Assembly (NCBI GenBank): GCA_964036155.1
Contig: OZ038422.1
Span: 37,161,201-37,225,200, forward strand
DNA from: Diploscapter coronatus
Taxonomy: Eukaryota > Nematoda > Chromadorea > Rhabditida > Rhabditidae
DNA length: 64,000 nucleotides
Direction of reading: 5' to 3'
Positions 38,601-50,100 of this stretch are shown in pieces. A model generated the notes under the pieces. That model worked only from the letters and a program-made list of their open reading frames with translations. It ran no database searches and was not told where the DNA came from. Both the position numbers and the translations under genes were made by a program. The stretch's first letter is position 1, and each line of letters opens with the position of its first letter.

Positions 38601-40607
38601 AGAGAGAAAGGCACTCTAAATTCTAAATCAACTGATTAGACATTTTCTGATGTTCGGAAATCTCTCAGCCTGTAGCTTGACGAAATAACACATGTAGGGT
38701 TATGAGAAGGTAGAGAAGCGCATTAATTTTTGCATAGTGTCTTTTCAAACTGCAAGACTACATAATTATTGTCAATGACATTACTTGAGACGAGATAAAC
38801 CAATCACATATTTGAATACATACAGTGCATTGCGTAACCTTTTTATTGTTTCAAATAATAGTCGGTCGTTGATAATATCCAATTTTTACGTAAAAAACGA
38901 GATTCGAAATGTTTGAGGACAACGAAGTCGCAGCGATGATCGTCGAGCCAATTCAAGCAGAAGGTGGGGATTACTACGGCTCTCCGCAATTCTTCCAGGT
39001 TAAAAGGCAGTTTTTTAACCTTCCATTTCATATTGCATTTTTAGGGATTGCGAGACATCACGAAGAAGCACGGCATCGTTTTCATTGTTGATGAGGTTGG
39101 TTTTTTTCTCCTTGAAGAAAGGCTCAGATTTATTTATTCAGGTCCAAACTGGAGGCGGAGCTACAGGCGATTTCTGGGCGCATTCACACTGGAATCTGAC
39201 CTCCCCACCCGATATCGTCACTTTCTCGAAGGTAATTTGAAATTTTAAATATTTTCTACTCATCGAATTTAAATTCCACTAGATTATAAGTAGTGAAATT
39301 ACTTAGAAGATCTTCAAAATTAAATAATTCACTAATGAGAGCTTTTTGATGTATCGAGCATACAGTTTGATTTCAGAAAATGTTGACTGGCGGATATTAC
39401 CACGCTGAGCATCTAAGGATCCATGAGGTAATATTTGTTTTTCTTTATCGAAATAAAATTATTGAATAATTTAGGGTTATCGCATCTATAACACGTAAGA
39501 ATTAATTATAGTTTTGTCTAGATACAATTGGATTTCAAGTTAATTTCGCATTTTTCAGATGGTGTGGAGATCCAACGAAATTGTTCCTGTTGAACGAAGT
39601 GATGAAAGTGATCAAGCGGGACAAGCTGATAGAGCAGGCAAAGGATGTGGGCGAGTATTTCCAGGGAAAACTGCAGCAACTTCAGGCATGCAAGCATACA
39701 ATTTATGAAATGATGGTTGAGTTGCAGAAGAATCACAGTTCCCTGCTGAGTCAGGCCAGAGGAAGGGGCACTTTCGCTGCTATCGATTTGCCCAATCCAC
39801 AAGCCAGGGACAAGCTCGTCGAAGTGGTAGGCTTTTCTGTTGCTCGAAAAAAAAATGTTCTTATTATCAACACACAAAGAAGCGATTATTCGGCTATTCG
39901 AGCATAGAGGTCATTTATGCGTTTCATTTTCTTTCATCTCTTCGACGAACTAGCGTGCATAATGAAGAGTTGGCGTAGTTTTATGTGTTTTATCTAGCAC
40001 CCTCTCGTCTTCTATAACCACTTTATCAATATTAAAAATTGGAATTATTGTGGAATGTAAAATTGATTACTTTTCTGAAAAGACGCAATTTTGAGTGTAT
40101 TATTCGTCTTTTGTAACCAGATCGATTGTAAATTTAAATTTTCAAAAGTTGTGAAATCATAGATAAAAGACGAACTCATGTAGGAAGTAATCAACTTATT
40201 GCTTCCTTACAAATTTTGGATTCGCGCATGATAAGTAGTTTGAAAAATACGCCTCGTCGACATCTACTGCACGATTCTTTTAGAATGTGATGGCGCGATT
40301 CTCAATAGGTGAAAAAGTAGAATTTTTACTTCATGCTTTGAACATCGTATCCTCTGCAGTAGTATTTTAACTACTCACAAGAGAATACGATACTTTCGTA
40401 TATAAGTTCAAATAATTTCTTCATTCCCACTACCAAACAATAGTATCCATACTTTGATTTATCATTAATTTTCAGGCCGGCAACAACGGTCTGTTCTGCG
40501 GTGGCTGCGGCAATAACTCGCTACGTTTCCGTCCATCATTGGTCTACACAAAGAAGCACGTGGATTTGACATTCGAATTGCTCGACAAGTCACTCAAGCA
40601 ACTCTGA
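35638..40607 (+). CDS. gta-1: 4-aminobutyrate aminotransferase, copy 1
   Basis: Sixteen exons (35638-35677, 36574-36680, 37008-37077, 37374-37471, 37656-37822, 38021-38130, 38314-38375, 38434-38577, 38918-38998, 39045-39095, 39142-39231, 39377-39427, 39475-39494, 39559-39685, 39728-39826, 40476-40607) encode 482 aa. The enzyme converts GABA and 2-oxoglutarate to succinic semialdehyde and glutamate in mitochondria. The N-terminus ([14 protein letters not shown]) looks like a targeting presequence. Class III transaminase motifs are all present: [71 protein letters not shown] with the PLP-ring aspartate, and FSKKMLTGG with the Schiff-base lysine. The Fe-S cysteine pair of mammalian enzymes is only half kept (CGTS for CGSC). 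Intron 14 uses a GC donor (CAG|gcatgc) at a position where copy 2 has GT. Some acceptors are gag (exons 6 and 9) or aag (exon 4). Confidence 0.94.
36733..36811. repeat. 79-base intronic hairpin
   Basis: In intron 2 of the first GABA transaminase, cgcagaaaaatagtgcatct..tttcgagag pairs with ctctcgaaaaacttatttct..gcg. The loop is short and the stem about 30 bp with bulges. It may be a small MITE or a small-RNA precursor. Confidence 0.55.
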
Positions 40608-41840
40608 ATCCGCACAATCCACGACAATTCACACTGAGAAGTTGACTTTGCCTTGCTCTATTAATCGAATCGAATCTATCTGTTTAGACAATTAGGGCTT
40701 CATGTATAATTCACTAGTTCACTATGACCGTCATTTGTAAAATTCTTCAGTCCTTTTTCTTTTCCCTACACTCTCTCGTCCCAAAGATTGGTGAACTTTA
40801 CAGGAGGCCGACAATTAGACACTATGTGTTTGTGAGTAGTAATATATTCTTGTTGCAAATCTATCATTATTATGCAATGATTTCAAGATTAAAAATCAAT
40901 AAATTGTACCCATTTGAAAATGACAATTTCCGTACAAAATCGTTAAATTTTACCGGCGATTTGTTGTGCCGCGTTTGCCGTGAAAATTAACAAAATGGGT
41001 CATTTTATGTTTTCCTTATCATACGACTATAAAATGTCTTGAAAGAAAAACGTGGATGAGAAAGAAGGTGTAATGTCTAAAGAAAGGGACAAAGGTCGAA
41101 TAGGTATAGGCTGAGTGCACTGGAGAATATCTGGAGATCTCCACAATGAGCCGTAAAATTGCACAATTTCTGAACTGAATTGCAACAACAGAAAATGGAT
41201 AATGATTATCAATAATCAGAGAGTAAGCAGACATTTTTGAGCAGCTGACCTGGGAATCGGATAGAAGGAAACAAAGAGGCGGGGCGAATGGGTCAGGTCG
41301 GGGAGTGATAAAAGGAGAAGTGAATGATAAAATAGACCGATTGCAAGCTCGAAGTGCATCAATACAATCTCTACCATTCAACGTGGATCGGTCAATGAAC
41401 AAACACCAGCTCCCCTCGGTACTTTTTGTTTATGCATTTTGTGTTTTCCTCCCAGTTTCATGCCTTCTCTATCTCGATTCCATTTCCAATTCCATTTCTC
41501 TAGTCGTTTGTCAATTGATTGAACCTTCACGTGTGAATTCTCCCTTCCCACATCACATTTTGCCGCCCAATTTCTATTGCATCAGTTACATCAGTCCATA
41601 GTCCATCAGTCTTTCAAAAACTTCTTCGATTTTCAATAGATTTCTGTTTATGAAAATAACGAGTGCTAGGGAACGAAAATCTCTATTAGAAATACGGAGA
41701 AAATGAAGAAACCGCTGTACAATTCTTCAATTTAGCCACTCGTTGTGTGATAAATGCATTTCTAAAGTTGGACTTCGATTTTCATCGAGAATAGTTTCTA
41801 AATTTTTCACTCCTTCTTTCGATAATCTTCATATTCAGCG
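40608..41840. other. Spacer between tandem GABA transaminases
   Basis: 1.2 kb. AATAAA near 40897 is a candidate 3' end for copy 1. The region 41090-41330 is GA-rich and mirrored by long CT-rich ORFs on both strands that I consider shadows. No leftover exon of a third paralogue was seen. Confidence 0.5.
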
Positions 41841-44773
41841 ATGTTTCCTCGTTATGGCCTAGTAAACCGTCTTTCTTGCTTCTTTTCGCCCTCTTCCCGT
41901 TCGATTAGTTCCATAGCTACAAGTGAGCCTTCTGGTCCTTCTATGCGAACCACATCAGTTCCTGGACAGAACTCCAAATGGCTCAAAGCAAAAATGGAGG
42001 CACTTCATGTAAATCTCTATAATTTATTGCAATTCTTTGCAAAATTGTGGATGTTCATTGCAGGGCACTCAGGCAATTCGATATTTTCTCGATTTTGAAC
42101 GATCGTTTGGCAATTATGCGGTTGATGTGGACGGTGAATCGTTGAATATTTTCTGAAGATCAATTAGTTTTTCTCAGGCAATACATTTCTTGATCTGTTT
42201 ATGCAAATCTCATCATTACCTCTAGGCTATAATCATCCAGGTATGTGTCATATTCATAAACAACTCGACTCTGAGATCAAAGTTAACAATAAAGGAAGTT
42301 GTTAGCATTATCATTTTGATTTCATGGTAAAATTAACTTCGAATTTAAATGAATTCGGAATTTGATTACAGATCTTCTCAAAGCTGCTGCCAGTCCACAA
42401 TGTCTAGTACGAAAATTTCGATTTTTTTTTCAAATTGCATAAAATCTTGCTAGGTTTCTCAAATTTCTCGTCCCGCACTAGCTTTATTCCCCCGATCTGA
42501 TTTCGTGGACAGTTTGGAGAGAACATTCGGATGCGTCGCTCCCAAAGGGATGAAAGTAAGAGTTTTTTGGAAAGATTATGAAATGATGAAAAGTGTAGGC
42601 AGTTCAAACGATGGCAGACGGCAGTTCTGCAAATGAAAATGCGATCAAAGCCGCTTTCATTTGGTAGGTCGATCTGTTGATTCAACAGTAACTTCTAATA
42701 ACTTTGATAGGTACATGACACAGAGAAGAGAAGGCAACCCTCCAGATGCGGAGCATCTTTCATCATGCATGAAGCATCGACAACCCGGCACTCCGAAATT
42801 GAGTGTTCTATCTTTCGATGTAAGAAACAGTCGATATTATTAGGAAAGAAATTTGTACAATATCTCACTAAAAAATTATTCCTTCATTTTATTAAAATCC
42901 GATTAATCTTCTAAAAAATATTTTTAAGAACTCACTTTTTTAAATTTAGGGCGGATTTCATGGAAGAACTCTGGGACTTCTTACTGTTACGAGAAGCAAA
43001 CCTATCCATAAAGTAATAGATCGATTCTTGAAAATGCAGCGAAATGTACAAGATTTCAGGTAGATATTCCCGCGTTCGATTGGCCAGTGGCTAAATTCCC
43101 CCGCTATAAATATCCGCTCGATCAGAATACGAAACAAAACGAAACCATCGATAATGAATGCTTAGATGATGTAAAGCAGAAGATTGAAGAATGGAAGGCC
43201 AAGGTAGAGATAAAAGCCATCAAGTTGAACCATAAAATGGATCAATGCATATCTTGAAATTGACAGACATATTCTAGCTTTAGAATAGATTCCGTAAAAT
43301 AACTACACTACAAGTTGTAAAACATTTTCTGGTTCATCATATTTACGTTAGGGCGAAGAGGTAGCAGCAATAATCGTCGAGCCAATCCAAGCAGAAGGAG
43401 GCGATCACTATGGAAGTCCTGCATTCTTCCGTGGATTGCAGCAAATCGCGAAGAAGAATGGCATCGTATTCATCGTTGATGAAGTAAGATAAATCTCTCA
43501 AGGAATATACCATCCAATATAGATGTACAAGACGAAGACTGATACCATTTCGGCTCTGTATTGATTTTAACGAAATGAACTATTCCGATTTTATTCGAAT
43601 TCTAGAAAGTTAAAACCGACTTTGATTCGTCATTAAACTCGATTAGAATGTAAATTCAGGTGCAAACTGGAGGTGGTGCTACTGGGGACTACTGGGCGCA
43701 TTCGCATTGGAATCTGCCTTTTCCACCAGGTATTTATAGAGGTCAACTGAAGTAGCAGTTCGTGCGTTAAGAAGCGCGCCACGACTATGTGCAATGAGAG
43801 AGGCTAGAGCGCTGATGTGATAAACAATCAGCGGGGGATAATGAAAAGAGTGACACACAATTTTTTGCCTTTCTCTCATTTTCTCGCTATTTTTCGACAC
43901 ACGCACTTTCGCTTAATTTGACTGAAAAAATATAATTTAGAAAATACAGATCGAATCAGTTAATTGGCCTTCATAAAAGATTGAATATTTTCAGATATTG
44001 TAACCTTCTCAAAGAAAACCCTGCTCGGCGGCTACTTTTATCTCGAGCATCTTCGAATCAAAGAAGTGAATCATTTAATTTCAGCGATATTTTGGACAAA
44101 CTAATTTAGGGCTACAGAATTCAGAATACGTGGTGTGGCGATCCTGCTAAGCAGATTATTCTCGAGAAACTAATTGAAGTAGTTCATAAATTACGAAGAT
44201 GACAAAGTATTGCACCATTTTAGGTGATGAAACGTGATGATCTATTGGCAAAGACGAAGGAAGTCGGTCAACTGTTCCAGAAAAATTTGAATGAATTGCA
44301 GGTTTTTTTCCTGAATATATCACCTTACAGATTTTATAATTATTAGGTGAAATATTCAAACAAATTGCATCAAGGTCGCGGATTGGGTACTTTCGCTGCA
44401 ATTGATTTCCCTACTCCTGAGCTTCGCGATAAATTAGTTGCAACGGTAAAATATTTGTTTTAGACATGACAGACCTTTTCACATTTCATATTTAAATTTA
44501 CATATCTTCACGAAAATGATTTGAAAATTGAACTTGCCTTCAATTGTGCAACGTTTGTGAAGAGGAGTGAAGTTGAAGTATTAACTTCGGTCAATTCTCA
44601 ACATTTCTTGCATTAGCTTCCATTATTAATTCTTAATTTAGGCAGCAAACAACGGACTTCTGGTTGGAGGTTGCGGCGATAATGGACTGCGATTCCGGCC
44701 AGCTCTGATCTTCGAGAAGAAACACCTCGAAATCGCATTCGATCTGCTCGATAAATCACTCAAACAAATTTGA
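41841..44773 (+). CDS. 4-aminobutyrate aminotransferase, copy 2
   Basis: Sixteen exons (41841-42008, 42064-42133, 42178-42240, 42372-42406, 42454-42555, 42599-42663, 42711-42819, 42950-43012, 43060-43203, 43352-43483, 43660-43729, 43995-44065, 44110-44178, 44224-44301, 44347-44445, 44642-44773) encode 489 aa. It is colinear with copy 1 from exon 2 onward with no net indel, but many introns differ. The PLP aspartate (FIVDEVQTGGG) and lysine (FSKK) remain. The Fe-S cysteine site is lost altogether (DGSS for CGSC), and MLTGG is changed to TLLGG, close to a PLP-phosphate contact, so activity or substrate may have shifted. The N-terminus ([20 protein letters not shown]) fits a mitochondrial presequence. 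AATAAA lies at 44804-44809, and the neighbouring minus-strand gene ends 90 bases on. Confidence 0.93.
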
Positions 44774-44863
44774 AACGAGAAGAATATATTTTCTAAAAGG
44801 CTTAATAAAAGTATTCTTGAATGGAAAAATACGCGGAGAAGCCATTATGCACGAGGATCAGCT

Positions 44864-45515
44864 TTATTGTTTATCTTCATAGTCGAGTAAATAGGAAAAC
44901 TGTCGGTAGAATATCTTTGGGTCCCTGTTAACTCCACAGAGTAGCTCAAGCTCCACAGTGCTGTCGATGCATCCACCCGATCTCCATAAATACCTGAATT
45001 TTGTCATCGTTTAGAGGGTGATTGCATAATTTTATCATCACCAGTCAAATTTCCTTCTCTCCAAATTATAAGTGAAATGTTGTGTGCATTGTCGATTATT
45101 CCCAGGCTTCTTTGCCGAAACCGTCACTTCGTCTGCTGTTTCGCATCTTATTCCACAATACACTCGGACAGAGTTGTCCTTAATTGACAAATTGTTTCAA
45201 ATGATGCAGAAATTAAATAAATGAAGTGAAGAGGGCAGAATGTATTATGAAATTTTTGTATTCATACCTTATCATCCAGCTGATCGAAGCAATTTGGATT
45301 CTGAGGCATGACGAAATCAGGTATTCTCAGTTCGCAACGAGTATTATTTACGCCATGCGATTCACAGGATAAGGTTCGCTTTACTGATATACAATTATTG
45401 AATCTTCATCAACTATTATGACTAACTTACTCCATGAATATGAGGGAGGAATTGATTCGGAAAGAATAACCAATAGAAATGAAAGAAAAAATAGAAAATT
45501 AGACAGATTTATCAT
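44864..45515 (-). CDS. Small secreted cysteine-rich protein A
   Basis: Four exons, 45515-45431, 45383-45268, 45178-45042 and 44993-44864, are in phase and encode 155 aa. Residues 1-20 form a strong signal peptide (MINLSNFLFFLSFLLVILSE). The mature part has about eight cysteines: LSCESHGVNNTRCELRI, PNCFDQ, VYCGIRCE, RQCTQHFTYN, then WYLWRSGGC, and ELLCG near the end. I do not recognise the family. The neighbour at 45790 is a paralogue. The stop codon overlaps AATAAA (CAATAAAG), so the 3' UTR may be very short. The frame is open upstream to 45611, but the signal peptide points to the Met at 45515. Exon 3 follows an aag acceptor. Confidence 0.75.
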
Positions 45516-45789
45516 GATGCAATGGAATTCGGAAGAATATATGGGATAAGAATAAATAGATGACAGAATGAGGGAGAATGGCATTGATGATATAATCAGG
45601 GCAATTGGCATTGATAAAACTGGATTCTATATTCATTTTCTAGCAAATCGATAATGCAGCAGCATTTGATTTGATTATTTTGAACCGCTCGACTTTATTA
45701 GCCCACTTTAGAGATTTATGAAAATACTAATGCTAAAAACTAAACAACTCAAGGATAAACATTCGATGTTGCATTTCAAGAATAAATTA

Positions 45790-46361
45790 TTATGCAACAG
45801 GAGAAGGAAAACCACAGTGGACTTCGAGAGAGATATTTTGATGCAGACAATTCTCACTTCTCCACATTAGCCATTTCCTATCCTTCTTCATAGTGTTGTA
45901 GGTGAAGAATCTATAAATTGTTCAATTTCATCTTCATCTAAAAATAAATTCTCCAACTCACCGTAAGCATCGCCGATTCGAGTTAGGATATTTTGAGATT
46001 ACTGAATCTCGTTCCGCTCCATCACAATGCAGATTGCATAGCTGCTTTTCTACGGCATAAACTTTCAACAAATTATTCAGATCTTCAATTTTTACCCTCC
46101 ATCATTTCACACTCTGCTGTTTCATTTTCCCCAGATTTTCCCCTCGTAAGACTGCATTCGAGTCCATTGCAAGTCAACGTTCTTCTTTCTGAAAGTCAGC
46201 ATTGAACAAGCAGATAATTTATGAGTCAGATCTGATTCGATCCGTAATCGAACAATGAAGAAACTCTCACCCCATCTTGCAAATGCACTTGTATGGGCAG
46301 TCAGAATAAGAGTAATAAGCAGAAGGAGGAAGGATTTAGCAGTACCTTTCGCAGCTTCCAT
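45790..46361 (-). CDS. Small secreted cysteine-rich protein B
   Basis: Four exons, 46361-46271, 46188-46096, 46001-45962 and 45910-45790, are in phase and encode 114 aa. The signal peptide is long (AKSFLLLLITLILTAHTSA). The mature region parallels protein A: RRTLTCNGLECSL for KRTLSCES, a shorter middle with NRRCLR, then FFTYNTMKKDRKWLMWRSEN followed by Cys and SLEVHCG, against FTYN..WYLWRSGGC and LELLCG in A. The shared C-terminal signature is F-T-Y-N, then W-x-x-W-R-S-x-x-C, then L-E-x-x-C-G. It lacks the YCGIRC segment of A, so it is either reduced or has lost an exon. Both genes read leftwards 274 bases apart. The third acceptor (tttatag) was preferred over an upstream site that gives an immediate stop. 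Confidence 0.65.
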
Positions 46362-46763
46362 TCAAATACTAATGCCTATGTTTGGTTGTTTTTCTATATG
46401 TCATCTGTCTTTCGGGTGTCTCTGTTAATATTTACAACGTCAAACCACAGATCTCAGCCCCATTTATCTCCCATCTTCACTCCGTTTCTCTATCTGATAT
46501 CCTATCCTATCTTATCTCTACTCCAAATCCCTTATCCACTCGTTCCATATTTGCAGTCTCAGTTCATTCATTTAGATATTCAGCTTTCCACGCAAAGTTT
46601 CAATTCGACTAAAATCTCCTAGTTTGTATATTGATCCATATTTTATTCATCCTTTATCAATATGTACATTTTTCACTTCTAATTTAGGATAAGTTTTCTT
46701 TATATAATTTAGTTAAACTTAGGGTTCTATAAACATTTAATTCGATTAAACTTAACGAGAGAC

Positions 46764-47106
46764 TCCATGTAGGAACTCTCACAGATTTTGTCAAAACACG
46801 ATATACGAGCTTTCGATGACGGGAGTCACGATGGTAAACTCACAAAAGTGCAAAATAAAAACGCAGAGTCATCGAATTTTTAGCGTTTTCCACTCGTAAT
46901 TTGTGCAAGAATTTAACAGGTCGCTTGTCAAATATGTATGCTAAATTTTCAACTTTAAATGTAAAGTGGAGAAAATAGAATTATTTATCACGAATTTTCT
47001 GGCTCAACGTCTTCATTTGACAGATTTTGACACGATGATAGCGATCTACTTCGTCGTAAACTCCCGTGTGGAAGTTTTCGTAAAGATATGCGAGTTCCTA
47101 TATGGG
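46764..47106. repeat. Palindromic MITE-like element, family 2 (copy 2)
   Basis: Outer inverted ends are tccatgtaggaactctc and gcgagttcctatatggga. Internal blocks (cgagctttcgatgacgggag then tcacgatggtaaac) match the DDB1 intron element at 32868-33131. No ORF. Confidence 0.75.
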
Positions 47107-50100
47107 AAAACTCCCTTGTAAGTTGGAGTTGAAAAATATTCTGTGGATTCCGTTGAAATTTAAACTGAATATGAATTTAACCCTCGTAAATCTCTGATTA
47201 AATCAATAATGTTGCAACTTCGCCTTTAAACATTACTACACTGATTTTTTTTAGCTATATTGTATAAGTTCGAATTTATTATATTTATGAATACCTCATG
47301 GATTAATTAAATAGTCTACTATGGAGTATCGTGTAAATGAAAATCATCTTTAAAATGATTAATTTGTAAACCTAATTTCTGCTGGACGTTGATATTGCAA
47401 ATGTCGGGACAATTCAATTTGCTTCATTGTTGTTCTCTGAAATAGTGGCCCACTTGCGCTCTTCATCCTCATCTCCATTCTAGCTGTGTTTTCTGCCGCA
47501 TTCTTGTTTCATCTTTCATTTAATTTCTCCATTTCCTCTGGCAATGTGGACCATGTGCATGAAACCAAATGGAGCTTTCACCTATGAGAAAATGAAACAG
47601 AAAGAAGCAGAGGAAAGTTGCCAGAAGAAGAAATGGGAATAAGAAAGGGGAAAGCTTGGCTGCGAGCTCGATGCATTTCGAGTGCTGCTTATTTTTTTTG
47701 TCCTCTCTCTGCGTCTGTGTCTCTGCCCTCTCGATTCTCTAATCACCCTGCACTTTTTCATTCTTTCATGTCACACGTTCGCATATCCAACTCCTCTACA
47801 CTCTGTTGTACTTTTGTACTCTTTCTTTCTCTCTTCTGTCCTATGTCCGTTTCTGTTTCAGTCTCTGCTTCCCCTCCAATCAATACTCTTCGATTTATGT
47901 TCTCGCCCCTTTCCCCTCCTTCCTTCTGTTCCTAATCAATACCTGTCGCGTTTACGCTTTTATCACATGCCCCTTCATTTCTAATTCTCCTTTCTGTTTG
48001 ATGAAGTTTCATTTTCAACGCTGGTCGTTTTGTGAAGCCTCTTTAATTGGGGTGGCTTCTTTTCATTTGTGATGTCTTCTTTTCCTTCCTCATTCCACCT
48101 GCCGCCTTCAATCAATATCTCTGTCTCTGTTTCCTAATTTAGTAAATAGCGGCCAACAGTCAATCCGTTTCCTCATCTCGAGGACGCATTCGACCACGTT
48201 GTAAATCGAGCAGAGATCAGCGATAAATCGATGACAAAAGAACAGGGAGGAAGGGGAATTCGAAAGAAGAAGAGAAATGGAAGGGAAGAGAAGAGGAGAA
48301 GAGTGTGCAATGCCAAGTCAACTCAACACACACAAACACTGCTGCACGGCTGCACTGCGAAAAACGTTTCATCGTCCAAATTAATAACCGACTCCTGTTT
48401 CTTTCTTCTTTTGTTTCAATCGATAATTCTCTCGTTTTCCCTTTGATGGTGAATATTTTCAATGCCATACATCCGTATCTAAAATGCTGCAAATATTATG
48501 ATTTTCATCAATTTCAATGCATATGTTCTCATAGCAATTTATTATTAGCTTCTGACGCACTGAACTTATACTTTTCAGAGGGGTATTGCAACGAGTTAAG
48601 AGAAAAATGAGTGATAGAAATAATCATAAAATATTGCGCTGTTAATTAAAATTAACTCAACCTTTTCATCTAAATTAACATTGCAAATTTGTTGAAATAA
48701 CACTGGCCGTCTAGAATAATTTGAGAAAATCCAATTAGGTAATTCACTATTTTTGATAGGCCAATTTGTTTCACAAAATCATCAATGAATACTCTTCAGA
48801 AACCCCCGTCTGGCTTTATCTCAATTTATATCTAGAACTTTTTCTAACTCGGAATTATTACCTTCACTTTGAAATAATAATAGAGTGGTATATAGCACAT
48901 TTTTCGTTCATATCTGATCTAAAGTGCACATGGTATTTAGCACATCTTTTTCTCAATAATAATCTTATTCCTACTTGAATGAAGACCTTTAATAGATTAA
49001 AAATCTTGAGAACTGAAAATAAAAAAAGCATGAATAATAAAATGACCACTCTCATCATGTACCATCGGCATTAAATTTGCCCATTCCCCACTTAATAATT
49101 CCTGGTTTCCGTGAATATTCATTTTACACCATTTACCCGTTTCCTCAGTCCATCGAATCGAATCGTTCTGTCTATTTCCACCCAGAAGTTGTTGCATTTT
49201 ACGTGCAAATAAAGCCTAATTTCAGTGTTTCACTCGCAGCTCGTCTTCACAGCCTCACCAACTGACCTCGATACTCTCTGGGACACTGCGCAGATTGTGT
49301 GGGTGTCGGGTGTTTCATCGGACAGGCTATCTGCATTCACTCACTCATATCTTGCCTTCCATCTGCTGCTGCTTCGAGATTCCATCAGGCAGTCGGGAAG
49401 TCGGGAAATCGGGAATTGGAAGCAGAAGAAAGGGGACAAAGAAAGGTGAAATTCCGCTCAGCAACCCAGTCAGTCAGAAGACCTGCAGATCCTCGATCGT
49501 CGTTTGATCGAGACAGGACAGAGACAGAGGATCGAAGCATGAAATATTATGCAGCAGCAACTTTCTGAAGGTCTGTCCTCATTTATAAACACTGACGACG
49601 AATTTTCGAGATTTTTATTCACCTAACTTTTATTTTATAGCCTCGTATCTAAATTTATAATTCTCATTCAATTTGATTTACATATAGCTTATATATTTTA
49701 ATTAAATTTGTACATGATGCGGATATTTGTAGGCCTAAATTTATGCAATTTTTGATTTTTTGATCCCGCGTTAATAATTTATTAATCTCCTCGAGTTGAC
49801 TAAGAATTTCCGTCGAAATCTTAAAACGTACATTTGATTTTCCCTTTCTGCCTGCTTACATGCATTTTCTAAATATCACTTTCTGAACATTTATCTTATT
49901 TCGAGCAGTTAAGCAGATTTAGTCAGGCGCACATCTTATCTTTTACCATTATGAAATGCAAATCCAGGGATATTAGTCTAATCCAGATGTGTTTTCGATT
50001 TATTTACTTGCAAAGTCAATAATGCGCTTCTCCTGACGGAATTTTGATGACGCAACTTCTTGGTATGCCTACAAGTTTGTCGTGTCCTTGGTAACCGAAC

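Noticed and set aside
39686..39727. In-frame insertion [14 protein letters not shown] in GABA transaminase 1
   Set aside because: The stretch has gc..ag ends and copy 2 has a normal GT-AG intron at the same position; human GABA-T has no insertion there.
47618..48072. Overlapping + strand ORFs of 88-105 codons
   Set aside because: All three frames are open because of a CT-rich tract; the composition is Ser/Phe/Leu/Pro only.
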